Notes: a model not told the origin generated them from the letters alone. DNA of 64,000 nt from Lotus japonicus (GCF_012489685.1 NC_080042.1:55549503-55613502); one strand, 5' to 3'. Counted from the stretch's first letter, positions 45,784-58,929 are shown. Made by a program: numbers and translations.

Positions 45784-48700
45784 TCATGAATCTGATCTTG
45801 GAGCTGTAAAAGATGAAAGAAGACCAGCTGCCTGAGCAGGTAAAATATCTCCAAATGTGGACATAGCAGCTGCAGATCTGTCCTTGAAAATGCCAACTTG
45901 CCCATCAGTTAGCATAGATCCCAGTTTAAAGGTACTCTCCCCAAACCTGCTTCCAACCTAGAAGGGGAAAAAATAGGATCAATGATCTAACAAATTATGA
46001 CAAGGAAACAACATCCTTAATTAATTTTTAGAGAAATAAAATGGTGAAATATCAATGTACAATGCATTTAAGACATTTTGTAGTTTAGTCAATCATATGA
46101 CGATCATTCATGATACATGATGTTACTCCTGAATTTCTAGCTAATATTGCAAACAACGTACACCAACATGGTATGAAACACTAAATATCACAGAGTACCA
46201 GAGCAACATGGTACCCATAATTTGCTACAACTGAAAAAGACTTTGCTCAATTGGTTCAGATAATTTGCTACAATTGATAAAGACACAAAAGTAGTTTAAA
46301 GGAGAGTTAGGTTTCATGCGTACTACTACCTTCATCTGACTGCAACATTGTCTATTTTTACATCTGTTTATTGAAGAGTTGGTCCAAGGAAGAATAAAAG
46401 AGGACAGAGGATTGGAAAGGTTTAAACAAATAAATCTCTCCACTAATGACATTTCCGATGAAATATTTTGTAATGCCATTTCCAATGAAATATTTCATGT
46501 GAAATTAATCATTAATAAACCAATAACATAAGTTTCAGAATAGTAAAGATGAAAAGCAGTTTCCATATAACTGCAAGCCTAGGATTCATATGGCATTTCA
46601 TAGAAGGTTCTTCGAAATCTCTACCATTTTTCTAATCTCTACATCAGATTCATTCTAGTACCAAATAATCTCACTGCAAATAGGTGCTAATCGGGTGGTG
46701 TAAAATTGAATGGATAACCTTTTTGTATACTGAGCAATACATGATCCAAGTCTATTTATGCTGTCTAACGAATTTGAAACAACTCATTAATAAATCTTTT
46801 GGATAGTACGTAGTTCAGTCCAAATAAAATAACTGAGGTATTATTCAGATTTTGACCAGTGCAATACAGTACTCCTAATATTCATTTGGGTTACTGCTTA
46901 CAAATTGAAATTTCATAAAATATTTGCTCCACAGTGCATAGATATAAAGATAAGTTTTCTTTAAAAAGAACGGAACACATTAGTATGGCTATGGCTGCAC
47001 AAATTTGTTATTGGAAGGATATGACAATGTCCATCAGAAGACAGAAATGAGGCACAAAATAGTAGCAAAATTTTATAAGAACTTACTTGCATGAAAGACT
47101 TCAATAATGGTGCTGCCACCCCTAGACTTGAGCTATCATCCAAATTCATGTTTGGAGAAAGTTCACCATTTGTAATAGAATTCCATGAACTTCTTGAAGA
47201 GATCTCATTTGAAGATGGAGTAAATGTCTTCTTTGTCCCTCTAGAGGACAATGCTGGAGCACTGCATTTACCAAGTTTGTAAATAAGAGAAGACATTTTA
47301 GAGTATTAATTACTAGTATTGATGCATTAATAGGTTTCTTACCAAAACTACCATAAAAAGTCATTGAATAACCCATTGGAAAGTAGTTAATTTAAATCAA
47401 ATGTATGGAGTGGTGGTAAGAGAGAAAGGCACAAAGTTGTGCATCACAAAAGAAAATCGACGCATAAACAAAATTATAAGATCAAAATTACAAAAGAACA
47501 TCAAATACCTGATGGGGAGGTATTTAAACCGGGGAACCGTAGAACACCTCAGGATATTAGATTCTGAATTAGTCGGCAATTTCTGTACAGTATCTGTGTA
47601 CATCCGGTTAAGTTGCACAAAGAAACCAAAGAGGACAGCATGTCGTAGGTACGACTGCCTCTCATTCTCCCAGAGATATGGTTCATACCTTAGCATATGC
47701 ACATAAGAAATCATTATCAGATTAAAATAAAGCAGACTTGTCTTGACAGAGCAGAAATCACTAAAAGGACAAATTATCACCACCACCAGTTCAACCGTTT
47801 GCAAGAAACACACACCATAAAGTTTCTCTAAACATGATTTTAAAAAGAAAAGAATCATTATAATATTTCAATGTTCCTGATTGCAAAATATCCAGGCCAA
47901 GGTGTCCAACTTTGACCTGCTACTGCATGTGCAAGCATTATATTATGTTTTTAGCTTGAAATGAATCATGGCATCTTCAAAATTCAGGATAATGCACAGC
48001 CTTGAGACCACATTTCCCAGACCAATCTATTTCACTTGTGTTCTTTGGAAGTTTTACTTGCTTTAGAGAGAATTATACCTTTCTGCTTTATTTTCTTCTA
48101 CAATTACTCACTTTGTTGCCGGTGCAATTATTCCATAAGCCATCATGGATTGTACTCCCCACGTTCCTTCTACATACTATTATATCAAAGAAACAAAGAA
48201 AGAAAAACCTTTTGCCTAGAAGAATGAGAAACTTACGTAAGCCAGTCAATCGGATCCAATCTCTGAGAAAGACGATTCAACAGCTGATTAGAACGTTCTT
48301 TAATGGCTGACACTGTCAAACTTGGCTCCTGCTTTCTTCTGAAAGAAAACTTTGCCTTTGGGTTACTGGATAACTCCCCAACCACATTTGAATCCCCACC
48401 AGAGAGAACATCAGTGGCAAATTTGACATCTAACAAAAGCTGCAAGACTCCTTTTTCTGACACTTGATGAGCACCACCCTTTTCAGTGGAAAGGAAATCC
48501 TCAAAGATTTCAATCACCTGTTAAGATAAAATAAAGTCATGCAGATGCAGATGTAAAAGCAGTCACATACATAGAGACACAGTCATTGAAACTACATTAC
48601 AAGATAAATGAATTTTTTGTTTTAAACATTGAATATTTCAGGACTGAAAGGCAGCATAGCATGGCCAAATGAAACTTCCTTGACCATTGATTAACACATC

Positions 48701-51700
48701 TTTATGATGAAGCAGTGACACTGATCTGATCAATATTTTCATGGTACTTAATGCTCAGGGTTTAAAGCAACATATTAATATTCACGGTTTTAAGCAACAA
48801 AAGGACTGCAAGGCAGTGTAACTCTGTTCTATTCTAATGTGAAGAGAGATTTAACCCAAATTTAATGATGTGAGCTGTCTTAACTGATGTCCATGTCAGT
48901 TTCAACACGTGGCTTTCTTGGCTAGTTATACATGAAAAGAGGTGGAAAGCTACTGAGTCAGCTTGACTGTTAGTTTCTTATGTTTGTCTTAGAGACATGC
49001 ATGTACTAGTTTTATGCTTTTATAAAAATGGAGACAAGCTCAGCAACTCTGACGGAATTCAATAAAATTGATAAAACTATAAGGAATAGCAATATTTTTG
49101 TTTCAAAAAAATAGATAGAAATTCGTAATTTAATTAGCATTAGGCCACATGCTGTAGATAAAACTTATAACATATGATAATACCTAAGAAACTACCAAAG
49201 GCCAAAAGAACACAATCATGTATGCAAAAGGAAAAATTGTAAAGGAATTATGCGGCCTTGCTGCAAAATTTTTAGTTCAATTCTCATTGTTCTGTGTTTT
49301 TTGTATTCTATGGTCTGAGGGTATATTATCTCTACCGAATTTACTCCTTTATCTTCAATGATATATAATTTTCTGTAAATAAAACATATGTAATAAAAAG
49401 AAAATACTAGAGCAGTCACGTTGGGGGACTTGAAGATAAAGTGGACTAACACATCCATAGAAAACCTGCCTTTTCCAACAATCTTGATGCAAGTTTCTGC
49501 AAAATCTTCTTTTCAAGTACATGACCACCAACTCGATGAATTTCTTCACACGCTCTAAATAGAAATGACATGATGTACAAAGAAGGCATGGATGGAAGAG
49601 ATATTTTCATTTCTGATTGGTTCTCTTCAGCCTGATCTTGCTTAACTATGATATCCTCCCATCCCTGTCCAGACAAGCAAAAATGAGCAACCTTTTAGAT
49701 TAAAGGCTATAAGATCTTGATAACAAAAATACACTTCGATGACACCTACTCCACCCCCCACCCCCCACCCCCCCCAAAAAAAAAGGCAAACAATATAATG
49801 CTAGTAAGGCATAAAAGTTCTTCAATAATTAAAGACTAACAAAGATAAAAACATAAGACGGAAACAAAGAAACATAGCTTAAGCCATCACAAGCCCTGGT
49901 AAAACAAATAAAAACAAACAGGGGTATAGAAAAATGGCAAAGTGGCACTTACCCTCCAAGATGTACTCAATGACAGGGCATCATCTTGCTGAAGATCCTG
50001 AGAGATAATAGCAGAAAGTTCATTTGACAGCCATAATATCCACAAGTTGTAGGCTCTAATACAAAGATCCCCAATAATCCTATTCAGTTCTTCCAATTCA
50101 TGGCTTGCACCTTCTTTTGCTCCAAGCAAGGCAGCCGCAGCAGATGAATTTTGTCTTTTAGAGCCAAGGCTTAATTGTCTTCCTGGACTATCACAGAGAG
50201 AAGAATCAGATCCAAATCGAGAATGCTTCACGAGAGATGGTGATTTTCCAACTGCAGACGCATTCCCACTTGCCCAGAATCTGGGAGAACCAAGTATCAA
50301 GGGTATATGTTTAGAATGGTTTTGAAATGCAAACAATAATCTTCCGATGAAGATGGATTTTTCAACAGTAACAGTTGTTGGCACCTCCTTGTCACCATTT
50401 TCCATTGAACCATATAAACTATCAAGCTCTTTTTGCAATGCCATCAATATCGCAGACACACTTTCATGACATTTACTTTGCAGATACGGTGCCAGATCCT
50501 TCAATCTTCGGGAGGCCTTCGGGGATTCTAAGAAACTTAAAAGATCCTCAAGGATGCTCTTACAAGAAACGTCAACTACATCCCTGATTCGACTTACTTC
50601 AGGACCAAAATAGGCATTAAGACAAGAATGAAATTCATTCTCTTCAGGCTGAACTTTAAACCCTGAAGCAACTCCAGTTTTTCTGGCATTGGATTCCAGA
50701 AACCAAACACCACCAGCCGCAGAAAGTCTGTTCAAGTACCCCAGAATATCATTCTGCTTGGTGAAAGAATCATTTACTGAAGAAATTGAGTTAACCACGT
50801 CAACAGCATTGGTTAGCTCCCTAAATCTCAAATCAATGATTGCTTTCATCCTAATAAGAAAAGCATCCTCAAATATCTCATCCCAAAGATCCGAGTCATC
50901 TTCCAAAACAAGTTCCCGAATCCTACTCCAAGGCAACTCGATCTCAGATCCAAAAACGCTCTTGAGCCATTCTAGACTCCCTTGTAGAACTTGTTTACTT
51001 TCCATTGTCTCCCTAATTGATTTCTCAGCAGAAGCAAGATCTCGGCCACTATCAATGGCATTGATCAAATTTCTTCCACTTATCTTGTCTACGCATTCCC
51101 TTAACCAAGTAAAACAGGTATCAGCAATGTATTTTTTATCAAGCATTACTATGACCGATTCCAGTTTATCTCTAAACGACTTCCAGAGTCTAATTTCCTC
51201 ATCAGGATTGGGAATCCCACCAAACAATTGCGACGCAGGAGGAGATCCCAGAATAACTTTATAGAACAGGGGCATATCATTCAAGACCTGCAGAAACAAC
51301 TCACCCACCTGACCTACAGTGACCTGAATTATACCCAACACATCACACAATACCGAAACCACTAAAGACGAATCATCACCAGCACCAGCATTACCCAACA
51401 CTTGCAAAATCCACGACTTCCTCGATTCCAGAAACAAGCCCAACACCTGTTTTTCATCAACAAATCAGTTTATACCCACCAAATGAAGAATTAACTAACT
51501 GCCCACATCTCAAATCACATAAATCTACAAACTACAAGCAAATGACACACTCTTACACCCCATCTCCAACCCAAATTCACAACATCCAAAACAACTCATC
51601 AACAAATCAAATGACAAATTTACATTACTCCTATCAAACTAACACTCACTTTCAATCCCCAATTCACTCTAAGATGACAAATTACCTGCTCAGGCTGGAG

Positions 51701-52378
51701 CTCATCAATAACCGCGACGGCAGCGAGTGCATCCGCGTAACAGGCGATCGATAGGCCGCGATCTAGCAACCGGTCGCGGCTGCGCTGCGAGATCTGCACC
51801 CTGAAGCTCTCAACAATCTGCCACTGATGCTGCAGGAGCGGGAAATTGTTCAAGATCTTGATATTGTGATCATCCGAATCAATGAACAAGCGGTGATGCA
51901 CATGCTTGGCACGAACGTATCGAGAAGCGGCCTCGAGGAACATTGCCTCATCGAGGCAGCCCCAGATATTCTCAGGGGTGTCAACGAGGTACTTGACGCG
52001 GCACGCGACGCCGTAGGTGGAGGCGCGGGACTGGGAATGGAGGTTGGTTTGGGAGTGGAGGGAGGTTTGGGAGTGGGAGAGGGAGAGGGATCGAATTCGA
52101 TCGTGGACGGCGGTGATGTTGGCGGAGATGGAGGTGCAGGAGGACTTCATGTGGACGATGGAGTCAGCGGAGTCGATGAGGTCGCGGTAGCGGTTACCGA
52201 CGAGCTGGCGAAGCTCCTCACGCTTGTCATCGATCTGCTTCCGGGTGAGGGACTCGGTGTTGCGGATCTCGGCGATGGGTTTGGAGCGGAAGAGAGACTC
52301 GGCATCGCGGTGGCCGAGGGTGGAAATGCGGTGGTGGTCGTCGGCGTGAGGCGAGCCCGCCGTGGAGGAAACTCTCAT
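45784..52378 (-). CDS. COG1: Conserved oligomeric Golgi complex subunit 1
   Basis: COG1 belongs to the lobe A part of the COG tethering complex, which docks retrograde vesicles at the Golgi. Seven exons: 51686-52378, 49953-51446, 49470-49664, 48237-48517, 47509-47688, 47087-47261 and 45784-45957. They total 3192 nt, an open frame of 1063 aa, close to the plant family's usual length. The N-terminus carries the typical [13 protein letters not shown] and [20 protein letters not shown] region, which is mostly helical. A small Ser/His/Gln repeat ([15 protein letters not shown]) follows. The middle contains the large helical rod in exon 2, and the end is [16 protein letters not shown] ... PRSDS. 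The intron between exons 3 and 4 must use a GC donor (AAAAG|GCAGGT) to keep frame. No break was found. Confidence 0.93.
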
Positions 52379-52500
52379 GGTGGCGGTTGGGGTTTATTGG
52401 TTCGGCATTGATGAGAAGGAATGATGGTTGAAAATTAGAGGGAAGGTAGAAGTCACTTGGGTAAGGGAGAAAGAAAGAAAGAAAACAGAGGAACCAACTA
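52379..52500 (-). promoter_or_regulatory. 5' leader region of COG1
   Basis: Just upstream of the COG1 ATG is a purine-rich stretch on the + strand (CT-rich leader on the minus strand). No convincing TATA box was seen, which is usual for housekeeping genes. Confidence 0.35.
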
Positions 52501-52579
52501 GAAAATGGTTAACAGAGGAATGATTTCATTAATTTTGTTTGTGACTTCATTGTAAGATTTAGCAGGTTTTGATATTTAT

Positions 52580-52985
52580 AATTATAGGCTTAATTGCACT
52601 TTTGGTCTCCTAACTATTGCGTTCCTGTGAAAATCGTCTCCAAACTTCAAAATTAGCAAAAAAACATCCTCCAACTATACATGTCGTTGCACTTTTGGTC
52701 TGTTGTTTGCCTTCCGTGAGAAAACTAACGTGAGAAGTTGATGTGGCTCCCTCACACGTGTCTCACGTGACGTTCTTCAGAGAGCTTGATGACTGGACAA
52801 GTCACATGCTTCTCACGTTACTCTTTTAAGGGTTCCATGGTGAAGTAGATGATGAAGGAGGGAGATGACCGTTGGAGTCTTTTAAGGGTCATGTGAGAAG
52901 CATGTGACTTGTCAAGTCATCAAGCTCTCTGAAGAAAATCACGTGAGACACGCGAGCTACCTCAGCTAAATCTTGTACGTATGGA
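52580..52985. mobile_element. Foldback MITE-like element in the COG1 promoter region
   Basis: Arms at about 52749-52820 and 52890-52960 are inverted copies: CTCACGTGACGTTCTTCAGAGAGCTTGATGACT versus AGTCATCAAGCTCTCTGAAGAAAATCACGTGAG (given as motifs, about 90% alike). The left part starts with TTAATTGCACTTTTGGTC-type sequence seen in widespread plant repeats. It lies 200-600 bp before the COG1 ATG. Confidence 0.75.
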
Positions 52986-54766
52986 AAATAATGTAAATAT
53001 GGAAAATTCTTAGGATGGTCACACATAAGTCATAAAACATACTAAGTGATAACTATTGTATTCTAAGTTCTATCTCTTCCATTTGCTTTGCTTTTCTTCA
53101 AGGAAGCTAAATCTAGATATTGTATATGGAATTATGTGAAACATAGGCCGGATAGCTCTTGATTTGTGATGCAGATTATGGATAATTTCTTCTTTTCTTT
53201 TCTTTTAGTAGGTAGCATGATCATATTTTGGATTTATTTAACGAGAATTTCTCTATTATTTATATGAAATGAAATCTTGATTAATGGCCAATATAGATTG
53301 ACACACCTGATCATTAGAACAAAGGTTTGAGCCACACCCTTGCAGGGTGCAAGGGTGTGGGTTCTTACAGATAGAAATAGAAGTTCAAAGTTGGTTGAGC
53401 TTCTTACTAAAGGAGATCTCCTGACGCTCAAAGATTAGCTTTTGTGGTATTGTTCTCCTAAGGTTTTGTTTTTATCATTTGGTCATTTATAGATTTTTAC
53501 CTTGCGAATAATTTTGAACATGTTTGAAAATCTTTTTACAATTAATTCTGAAAACAAAATTAATTATGAAAGAAGCTTGTTTGAGTAGTTTTTTGGGTGC
53601 CATAATAGATTTTGAGGAAAAGAAGTTGATCTAAACATACTATTTATACAATTGAACTTAAGAAAGATCCTGGTGTTGGGAATTCTTCAAGTTCAAGTGT
53701 GAATAATAATAATAATAAGTCTTGCGGATGAATAAAGGAAGAGTTAAATAGTATATAAGTGAAATGACTCATACGCTCATTGTCTTAAGATTTTGGGTGA
53801 AAATTGTAGTGTTCTTTACTAATGTGGTAAAACTCTTTCTTCAATGCGGTGTTATATATATAAAATTATATCTATCACCATCCCCTCGTGCAATAACCGT
53901 GAGAGATACTAAACACTTGGATGATGAGTTATGCATGAGAGCTGAATCTAGAAGTGCTAAACAGACTCAAGAAATCATCAAGAAATAAACAACATGGTAG
54001 CCTCCATCAGAAGTCCTCAAAAGTTAACGAGTGCAGCCCTTAAGACGCCAACTTAGTTGCTGCTGAAGTGGTTGGAATTTGCAAGTCTATGTACATAATT
54101 TTCTGCACTTCAGGTTTTATTGTAATTTTATTCTTCTTTCAATATACTAACTTTTGCACATACCTTGAATAGTGCAAATGCTGATTTCTGAATTAAGATT
54201 TTTATTTGAGGCTTTTCCATTTTCACATCTATTTAATAATTGTAGTTGTAACAATTAGATCAACAGGGATCAATCTGCATCCTGCATTTATGCGTTTCTT
54301 GAATACTTACTTAAGTCTATGTTTGGATATCCGTAAACGAACATTAACACACCCTTCAAGACAAAAAATGAACGGAATTCTTCTTATGAATTAGGAGGTA
54401 AGTTTGTTCTCATTGCACTCAACCTCCATTTATCTTTATTTGTCACAGCCAATTTTAAGGTGAGAGCAGGTAAACAAGGGTAGCAGAAGCTGTTTCAACT
54501 TGCTTATTCCAATTTTCCAACTTACTTATCATTTTTTCCAGTAATAAATAAACTTTTGTTGTTTCATTTATCTGTCTTCTGTGCCTAAACTTCCATGAAA
54601 AAACAATCAATACAAGTATTACAAACAATTGTTCCAAAATAATGTATAGTACTACAGTCTACAACAAAATGAACACCAGCTAAAGAAACTGCATTTTTGT
54701 TCCTTAGTAGAGTGAATGTGAGGCCAAATCACGGATATTCGGTATTATTCTGATGCAGGAGTTCCT
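52986..54766. other. Intergenic region between COG1 and CSLA
   Basis: No gene recognised. A short + strand frame near 53880-53990 ends in SAKQTQEIIKK without known domain. A MITE copy lies at 53518-53640. A small AAT microsatellite is at about 53704-53718. The part next to 54766 should include the CSLA 3' UTR. Confidence 0.45.
53518..53640. mobile_element. MITE family copy 1 (CATGTTTG / AAACATAC ends)
   Basis: About 123 bp, with ends ACATGTTTGAAAATC and CTAAACATAC and internal AAGCTT and GAAAAGAAGTTGAT shared with three copies in the CSLA introns. It lies about 1.1 kb downstream of the CSLA stop. Confidence 0.6.
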
Positions 54767-56649
54767 TTAGGAGCTAGGAACAAAAACGCCAACATAGCCA
54801 ACCCCTGCAATGAAGAAGGCTATAGATTGCAGGAAAAGGTATATGAAGTAGTGGTTGCTCCCAAAGACAAGGTCATAGTATCCACAGAAAAATAGGTAGG
54901 TCCCGACTCCAAGTTCCAGGAAATGAAGCCTGTTTATCATCAACAAACAAGTAGAAAACATGAAATAGTGAGCGGTAGTTCTAAAAAAACACACTTTTAA
55001 TAGTATGCATCATGCAAATGCATACACCAAGTTGAGGGTATTAATTTAGCTCATATCAATGTTGCTCATTCTGAGGCTATGTTTGGATACCAATTAACAC
55101 CAGTGTAAACATACTTTGACACTTACTTCGAGATAAAAAGTGGACACAACTCTTCTTTTGAATTGAGATGAAAATCCGTTCATGTTACACTAAATTAATG
55201 TTACACTAAATTAGTATCCATACACACACTGACCAGTTTAACAAAATTGGACTGCATTTTACTTGTAAGTGTAGAAAACTTGCCTTTCGCCAATCTTGAT
55301 TCGAGGCTTCTTAGCTGATTTGCCACCTGATTTTGTTTTGAGAGCATCTCCTAATTTCTCAGTAACTACCCATTCATTTACTCTCCCTGCTTCTAGCAAA
55401 CCTATTAGTGTTGCCTTGGTTCTATGCATTGACATAACGTTTTCAAATGGTATCCAGAATATCAACAAGTGGAGTGACCTGCACAAAATGTTTGCAGAAA
55501 GTTACTTGAAATAGAAAAACTTTGCTGCAAACCTATTGCATGTTTGGGAATCCTTGTACAATTTATTTTAAAGTTAGAACTGATTATGGGGAGAAGCTTC
55601 TCCGAGTAGCTTCTGAGTTTCAGATTTGATTATGGGGAAAGAAAAGTTTACCCAAACATGCTATTAAGATGCTTACCTTGGAGTTCCAACAGCATTAAGG
55701 AGTGTAATGATAGAAGGGATATAGACAGAACCCCATTTGGGAACTTCCACTTCTGGAACTAGAACAGTTGCTGGTAAAATGACACAGTAGAATACAAATG
55801 TGACCACATGGGCTATGATCTTCCGGACAAAGAAAAAACTGTAAATCACATAGAATTTCTTCAACATGGAGACTTTCTGCAAGGTATGGTAAAAAAGGAA
55901 TTAAAGGAGAAGATGGGTGATGATAACTTCTTAAGACAAATTTTAGACATGGGAGATTAAGAAATTACAAGGAAACTAATACCTTGTTCCTTATGATTTC
56001 CATCGCCACTTTCTTGAAAAGATTAGCCGGGCCACATGACCACCGGTGCTGCTGATAGCGGTAGGCTTTGAAGGTGCTTGGTAATTCATTTTTCACCTAA
56101 ATTTATTTAGATAAATTGTCAGTGCATATTTGGAAATAATTCTACAATTGATTCTAAAGGCAATTCTGACGAGAAGTTTATGTGAGTAACTTCTGATTGC
56201 GAGAATTGATTATGAGGAAATAAAAGCTGATCCAAGCATGCTATGAGTGATCTGCCTTGCTTAAGTTTTAAGTGGGAGAGGATCAAGCATAAAGTATTCA
56301 AATGAGGTTTATCCCTTGTAAAAAAGGAGACATGCCCTACATAAGCCAGGCTATACATGATAAGAGGACTTAATTGTGTTTGAATATGACTCTGACCAGC
56401 TATGCCTTCAAGATCCTAACAAAAATAATCTTGAAGCCATGAGTTTAAATGAGTGTTGTGATTTGATGATACCTTGAGGTCACTAAGATACACAAATTTC
56501 CATCCTTTGAGACCAGCTCGGACAGCCAGGTCCATGTCTTCAACTGTTGTACGGTCTTTCCATCCACCAGCTTCATTTAGTGCTGAAATTCTCCAAACAC
56601 CAGCTGTGCCTGTGCCACATTATCCACTTTCACACAACTGGTTTTACCA

Positions 56650-56683
<34 letters not shown>

Positions 56684-58820
56684 CTACAGATTACTTTCTC
56701 CTAAACTTTTCAAGCAGTAATAGGGAAATGATTTACCATTGAAACCAAAGAAGGCATAGGTGCAGGATCCAACTTCCTGCTCCACCAGGAAATGATAGTC
56801 CAGTGACATCTCTTGCATTCTTGTCATTAAGCATTCATCAGCATTAACTGCAATGCACAAGGAATATTACTTTCACACCTTTCCAAATGCATCTACATTC
56901 TACTCTGTAACAAATTTATGTCACATGAAGTGGAAATGATTTCTTTTACTAGATTTTTGTTGGTAAGACATTGGTATCAGTTCTTTTTCTAACTGTTGAT
57001 CTGTACGAGTCTAAGTGCATTTTTTTTAAAATTCTTCTACAATTGACTTGAAAGCCAAAATCAATTCTGGGGAGAAGCTTCTTTGAATACCTTCTGGTGC
57101 CAGAATTGAATCTGAAGTAAAATAAGTTGTCCCAAACATGCTATAATTAACTTTTGTGCTACAAGGCACTGACTCTAGATCACTTTAACTTATGCAATGT
57201 AAAATGATAATCAAATGAGTATTTTAACTGAACAACTATATTTTGAGTCCAGATCCTTTGGAGAACACACAGGTTTCATGAAAGTTTAACATTGATGAGC
57301 AAAACAGTACCGAATTTCCATCGAGCTTGGACAAGCCCAACTTGTGGGTTGTGAGCGAGGAAAGGGATAGTACGCCAAAGGAAGTTAGGCTCAGGTTGGA
57401 AATCAGCATCAAAGATGGCCACATAGTCACATAGTTTGACATAGCTGTGCTTCATGCCTGCTTTGAGAGCCCCAGCTTTGTACCCATTTCTGTTCTCCCT
57501 GATCTCATACTTTATGTTTAGGCCTTTGCTGGCCCATCTCTGACATTCCACCTCCACCATATTCTGTAGTGTTTTGATAAAAGGAAACAAAAATGCATGG
57601 TTTAGTGTGCAAAAAACTCAGGTCACAAAACTAGGGAGTTTGGATTCTTTGTGGCAAGGGAAATCTTAAATCCACAAAGTCAAGGAATTTGAGTCATTCA
57701 ATCAAAACATGATGGCTTACATTTTGAGTATATGATTTATCTAAGTTGCCTTATATAGGCAAAACCTATTAATCTATTAATCGTCTGATCTGATTGAACA
57801 ACTTAAATTACTTGAATGCATGAATTTATGATTGCCCTGACTACATAGACCCAAATCCAAAACTCGGACTATATGGATATATTGATTGGGTCAGTTTCTA
57901 CATGGATTTTAGTTGGGATGAATGACCCAAAAATCTTTTTTTTCTTCTTTTACTGAAAAGATCAAAGGTTGATAGTCACCATTTTTCTTTACCAGTTAAA
58001 TGCTCAGAACCATGATGTGTTCTTTTGTTATGGGTTTAAGCCAGGGATTTCTTGAGAAAGTAACTTTGTTGCTAAGTGCTGTTTGTAGAAGGAAATGCTT
58101 CCATGCAAGTTTACCTAGATGAGTGAAGTTATTTTTAAGTATCACCTAGACTGTACAAATTATTTTCGAGCCCAAAATTGGATTATGTAAGGGAAAATAA
58201 ACATTTAACATTGTTTAATTATGCAAGATAAATGAACAAATGGTCAGTTATTATTAGTAGGGGATGACTTCAACCTTAATGATTGGGTCTGTTGAATCAT
58301 CAAGAACTTGAATAATAATTCTATCAGATGGCCATGATAACCCACATGCAGCACCAATTGATAATTGATACACCTGCAAGCAATGGAACAGTGTCAGTAT
58401 CCACTAAATAAAACATTTTAACTCGAGCAAAATATGTTTAGTTCTATTTCAGGAACAATACATATCACAACATTAACTTTATAGTGATACCTCTTTCTCA
58501 TTGTACATTGGGATTTGCACCAGAACCATGGGGTATGCAGAGTTTCCAAGCTCAATGTCATCCCTGAGTGGTTCCCATTTGTAATGCTTCTCTGGCTTGT
58601 TCCTGAACACCTTCACAAAGAGTATGACTATTCCCATATAAACTTTCTCAACAAATAACATAAGTGACATGGCTAGGCACAAAATTACTAGCAATTTCAG
58701 CACTGGAACAATCAAGGGTGCCCTGGCTTGCTGCCAAATGAAACCCATTTGGCTTGCAATGCCATAATGCACACCTTCAAATGTATGATCCATCTTTCTT
58801 GGTTTCCTTTGGAGAGACAT
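54767..58820 (-). CDS. CSLA: Cellulose synthase-like A, glucomannan 4-beta-mannosyltransferase
   Basis: CSLA proteins are Golgi membrane GT2 enzymes that build the beta-1,4 mannan/glucomannan backbone from GDP-sugars. Nine exons: 58491-58820, 58275-58373, 57311-57563, 56737-56847, 56473-56609, 55983-56096, 55677-55876, 55284-55478 and 54767-54929. They total 1602 nt, 533 aa, the normal family length. Visible GT2 motifs: LDDSTD (Asp 135/136), the DAD metal-binding motif (195-197), TVED (288/289) and QQHRW (325-329). One N-terminal and several C-terminal membrane segments are present. NGYKAGALK and TYAFFGFNG are family hallmarks. The last intron needs a GC donor (GAAAG|GCAAGT). Two in-frame ATGs compete as start (58820 and 58793). 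Closest to the CSLA2/CSLA9 type as I recall; the exact paralogue is not resolved. Confidence 0.95.
55538..55661. mobile_element. MITE family copy 2, CSLA intron
   Basis: About 124 bp with inverted ends GCATGTTTGGG and CCCAAACATGC, and internal GGGGAGAAGCTTCTCCGAGTAGCTTCTGA. Lies in the intron between CSLA exons 7 and 8. Confidence 0.8.
56122..56242. mobile_element. MITE family copy 3, CSLA intron
   Basis: About 121 bp with ends GTGCATATTTGG and CCAAGCATGC, sharing AATTCTACAATTGATTCTAAAGG and GAGTAACTTCTGATTG with the other copies. Lies in the intron between exons 5 and 6. Confidence 0.75.
56650..56683 (+). repeat. TA/TG microsatellite in a CSLA intron
   Basis: A TATATATATATA run passes into about eleven TG dinucleotides. 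It lies in the intron between CSLA exons 4 and 5 and is likely polymorphic. Confidence 0.9.
57015..57144. mobile_element. MITE family copy 4, CSLA intron
   Basis: About 130 bp with ends AGTGCATTTTTTT and CCCAAACATGC, and internal GGGGAGAAGCTTCTTTGAATACCTTCTG. Lies in the intron between exons 3 and 4. The left end is altered by a T-run. Confidence 0.75.
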
Positions 58821-58844
58821 AGTGTACTTAGAATGGTGACTATA

Positions 58845-58856
58845 TATAGAAGAATG
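58845..58856 (-). promoter_or_regulatory. TATA box of the CSLA gene
   Basis: The minus strand reads CTATATATAGTC, about 25 bp before the first in-frame ATG (58820) and about 52 bp before the second (58793). With a start site about 30 bp after the TATA, the first ATG would have almost no leader, so 58793 ([11 protein letters not shown]) may be the real initiator. Confidence 0.6.
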
Positions 58857-58929
58857 TGATGCCCATTTGGCTTGGTGTACTTTTTCCTTCTTTGTTTTTT
58901 GAATAAATAGTTTGGGTGGGTACAACTCC

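Noticed and set aside
51827..52411. 194-aa + strand ORF rich in Gly and Val
   Set aside because: Antisense shadow of COG1 exon 1, whose own frame is clearly conserved. The 191-aa ORF at 50689-51264 is likewise antisense to exon 2.
53234..53431. Possible retroelement tail near 53.3 kb
   Set aside because: A short frame (KLVELLTKGDLLTLKD on the + strand) hints at a retroelement RNase H end, but the match is too weak and short to call.
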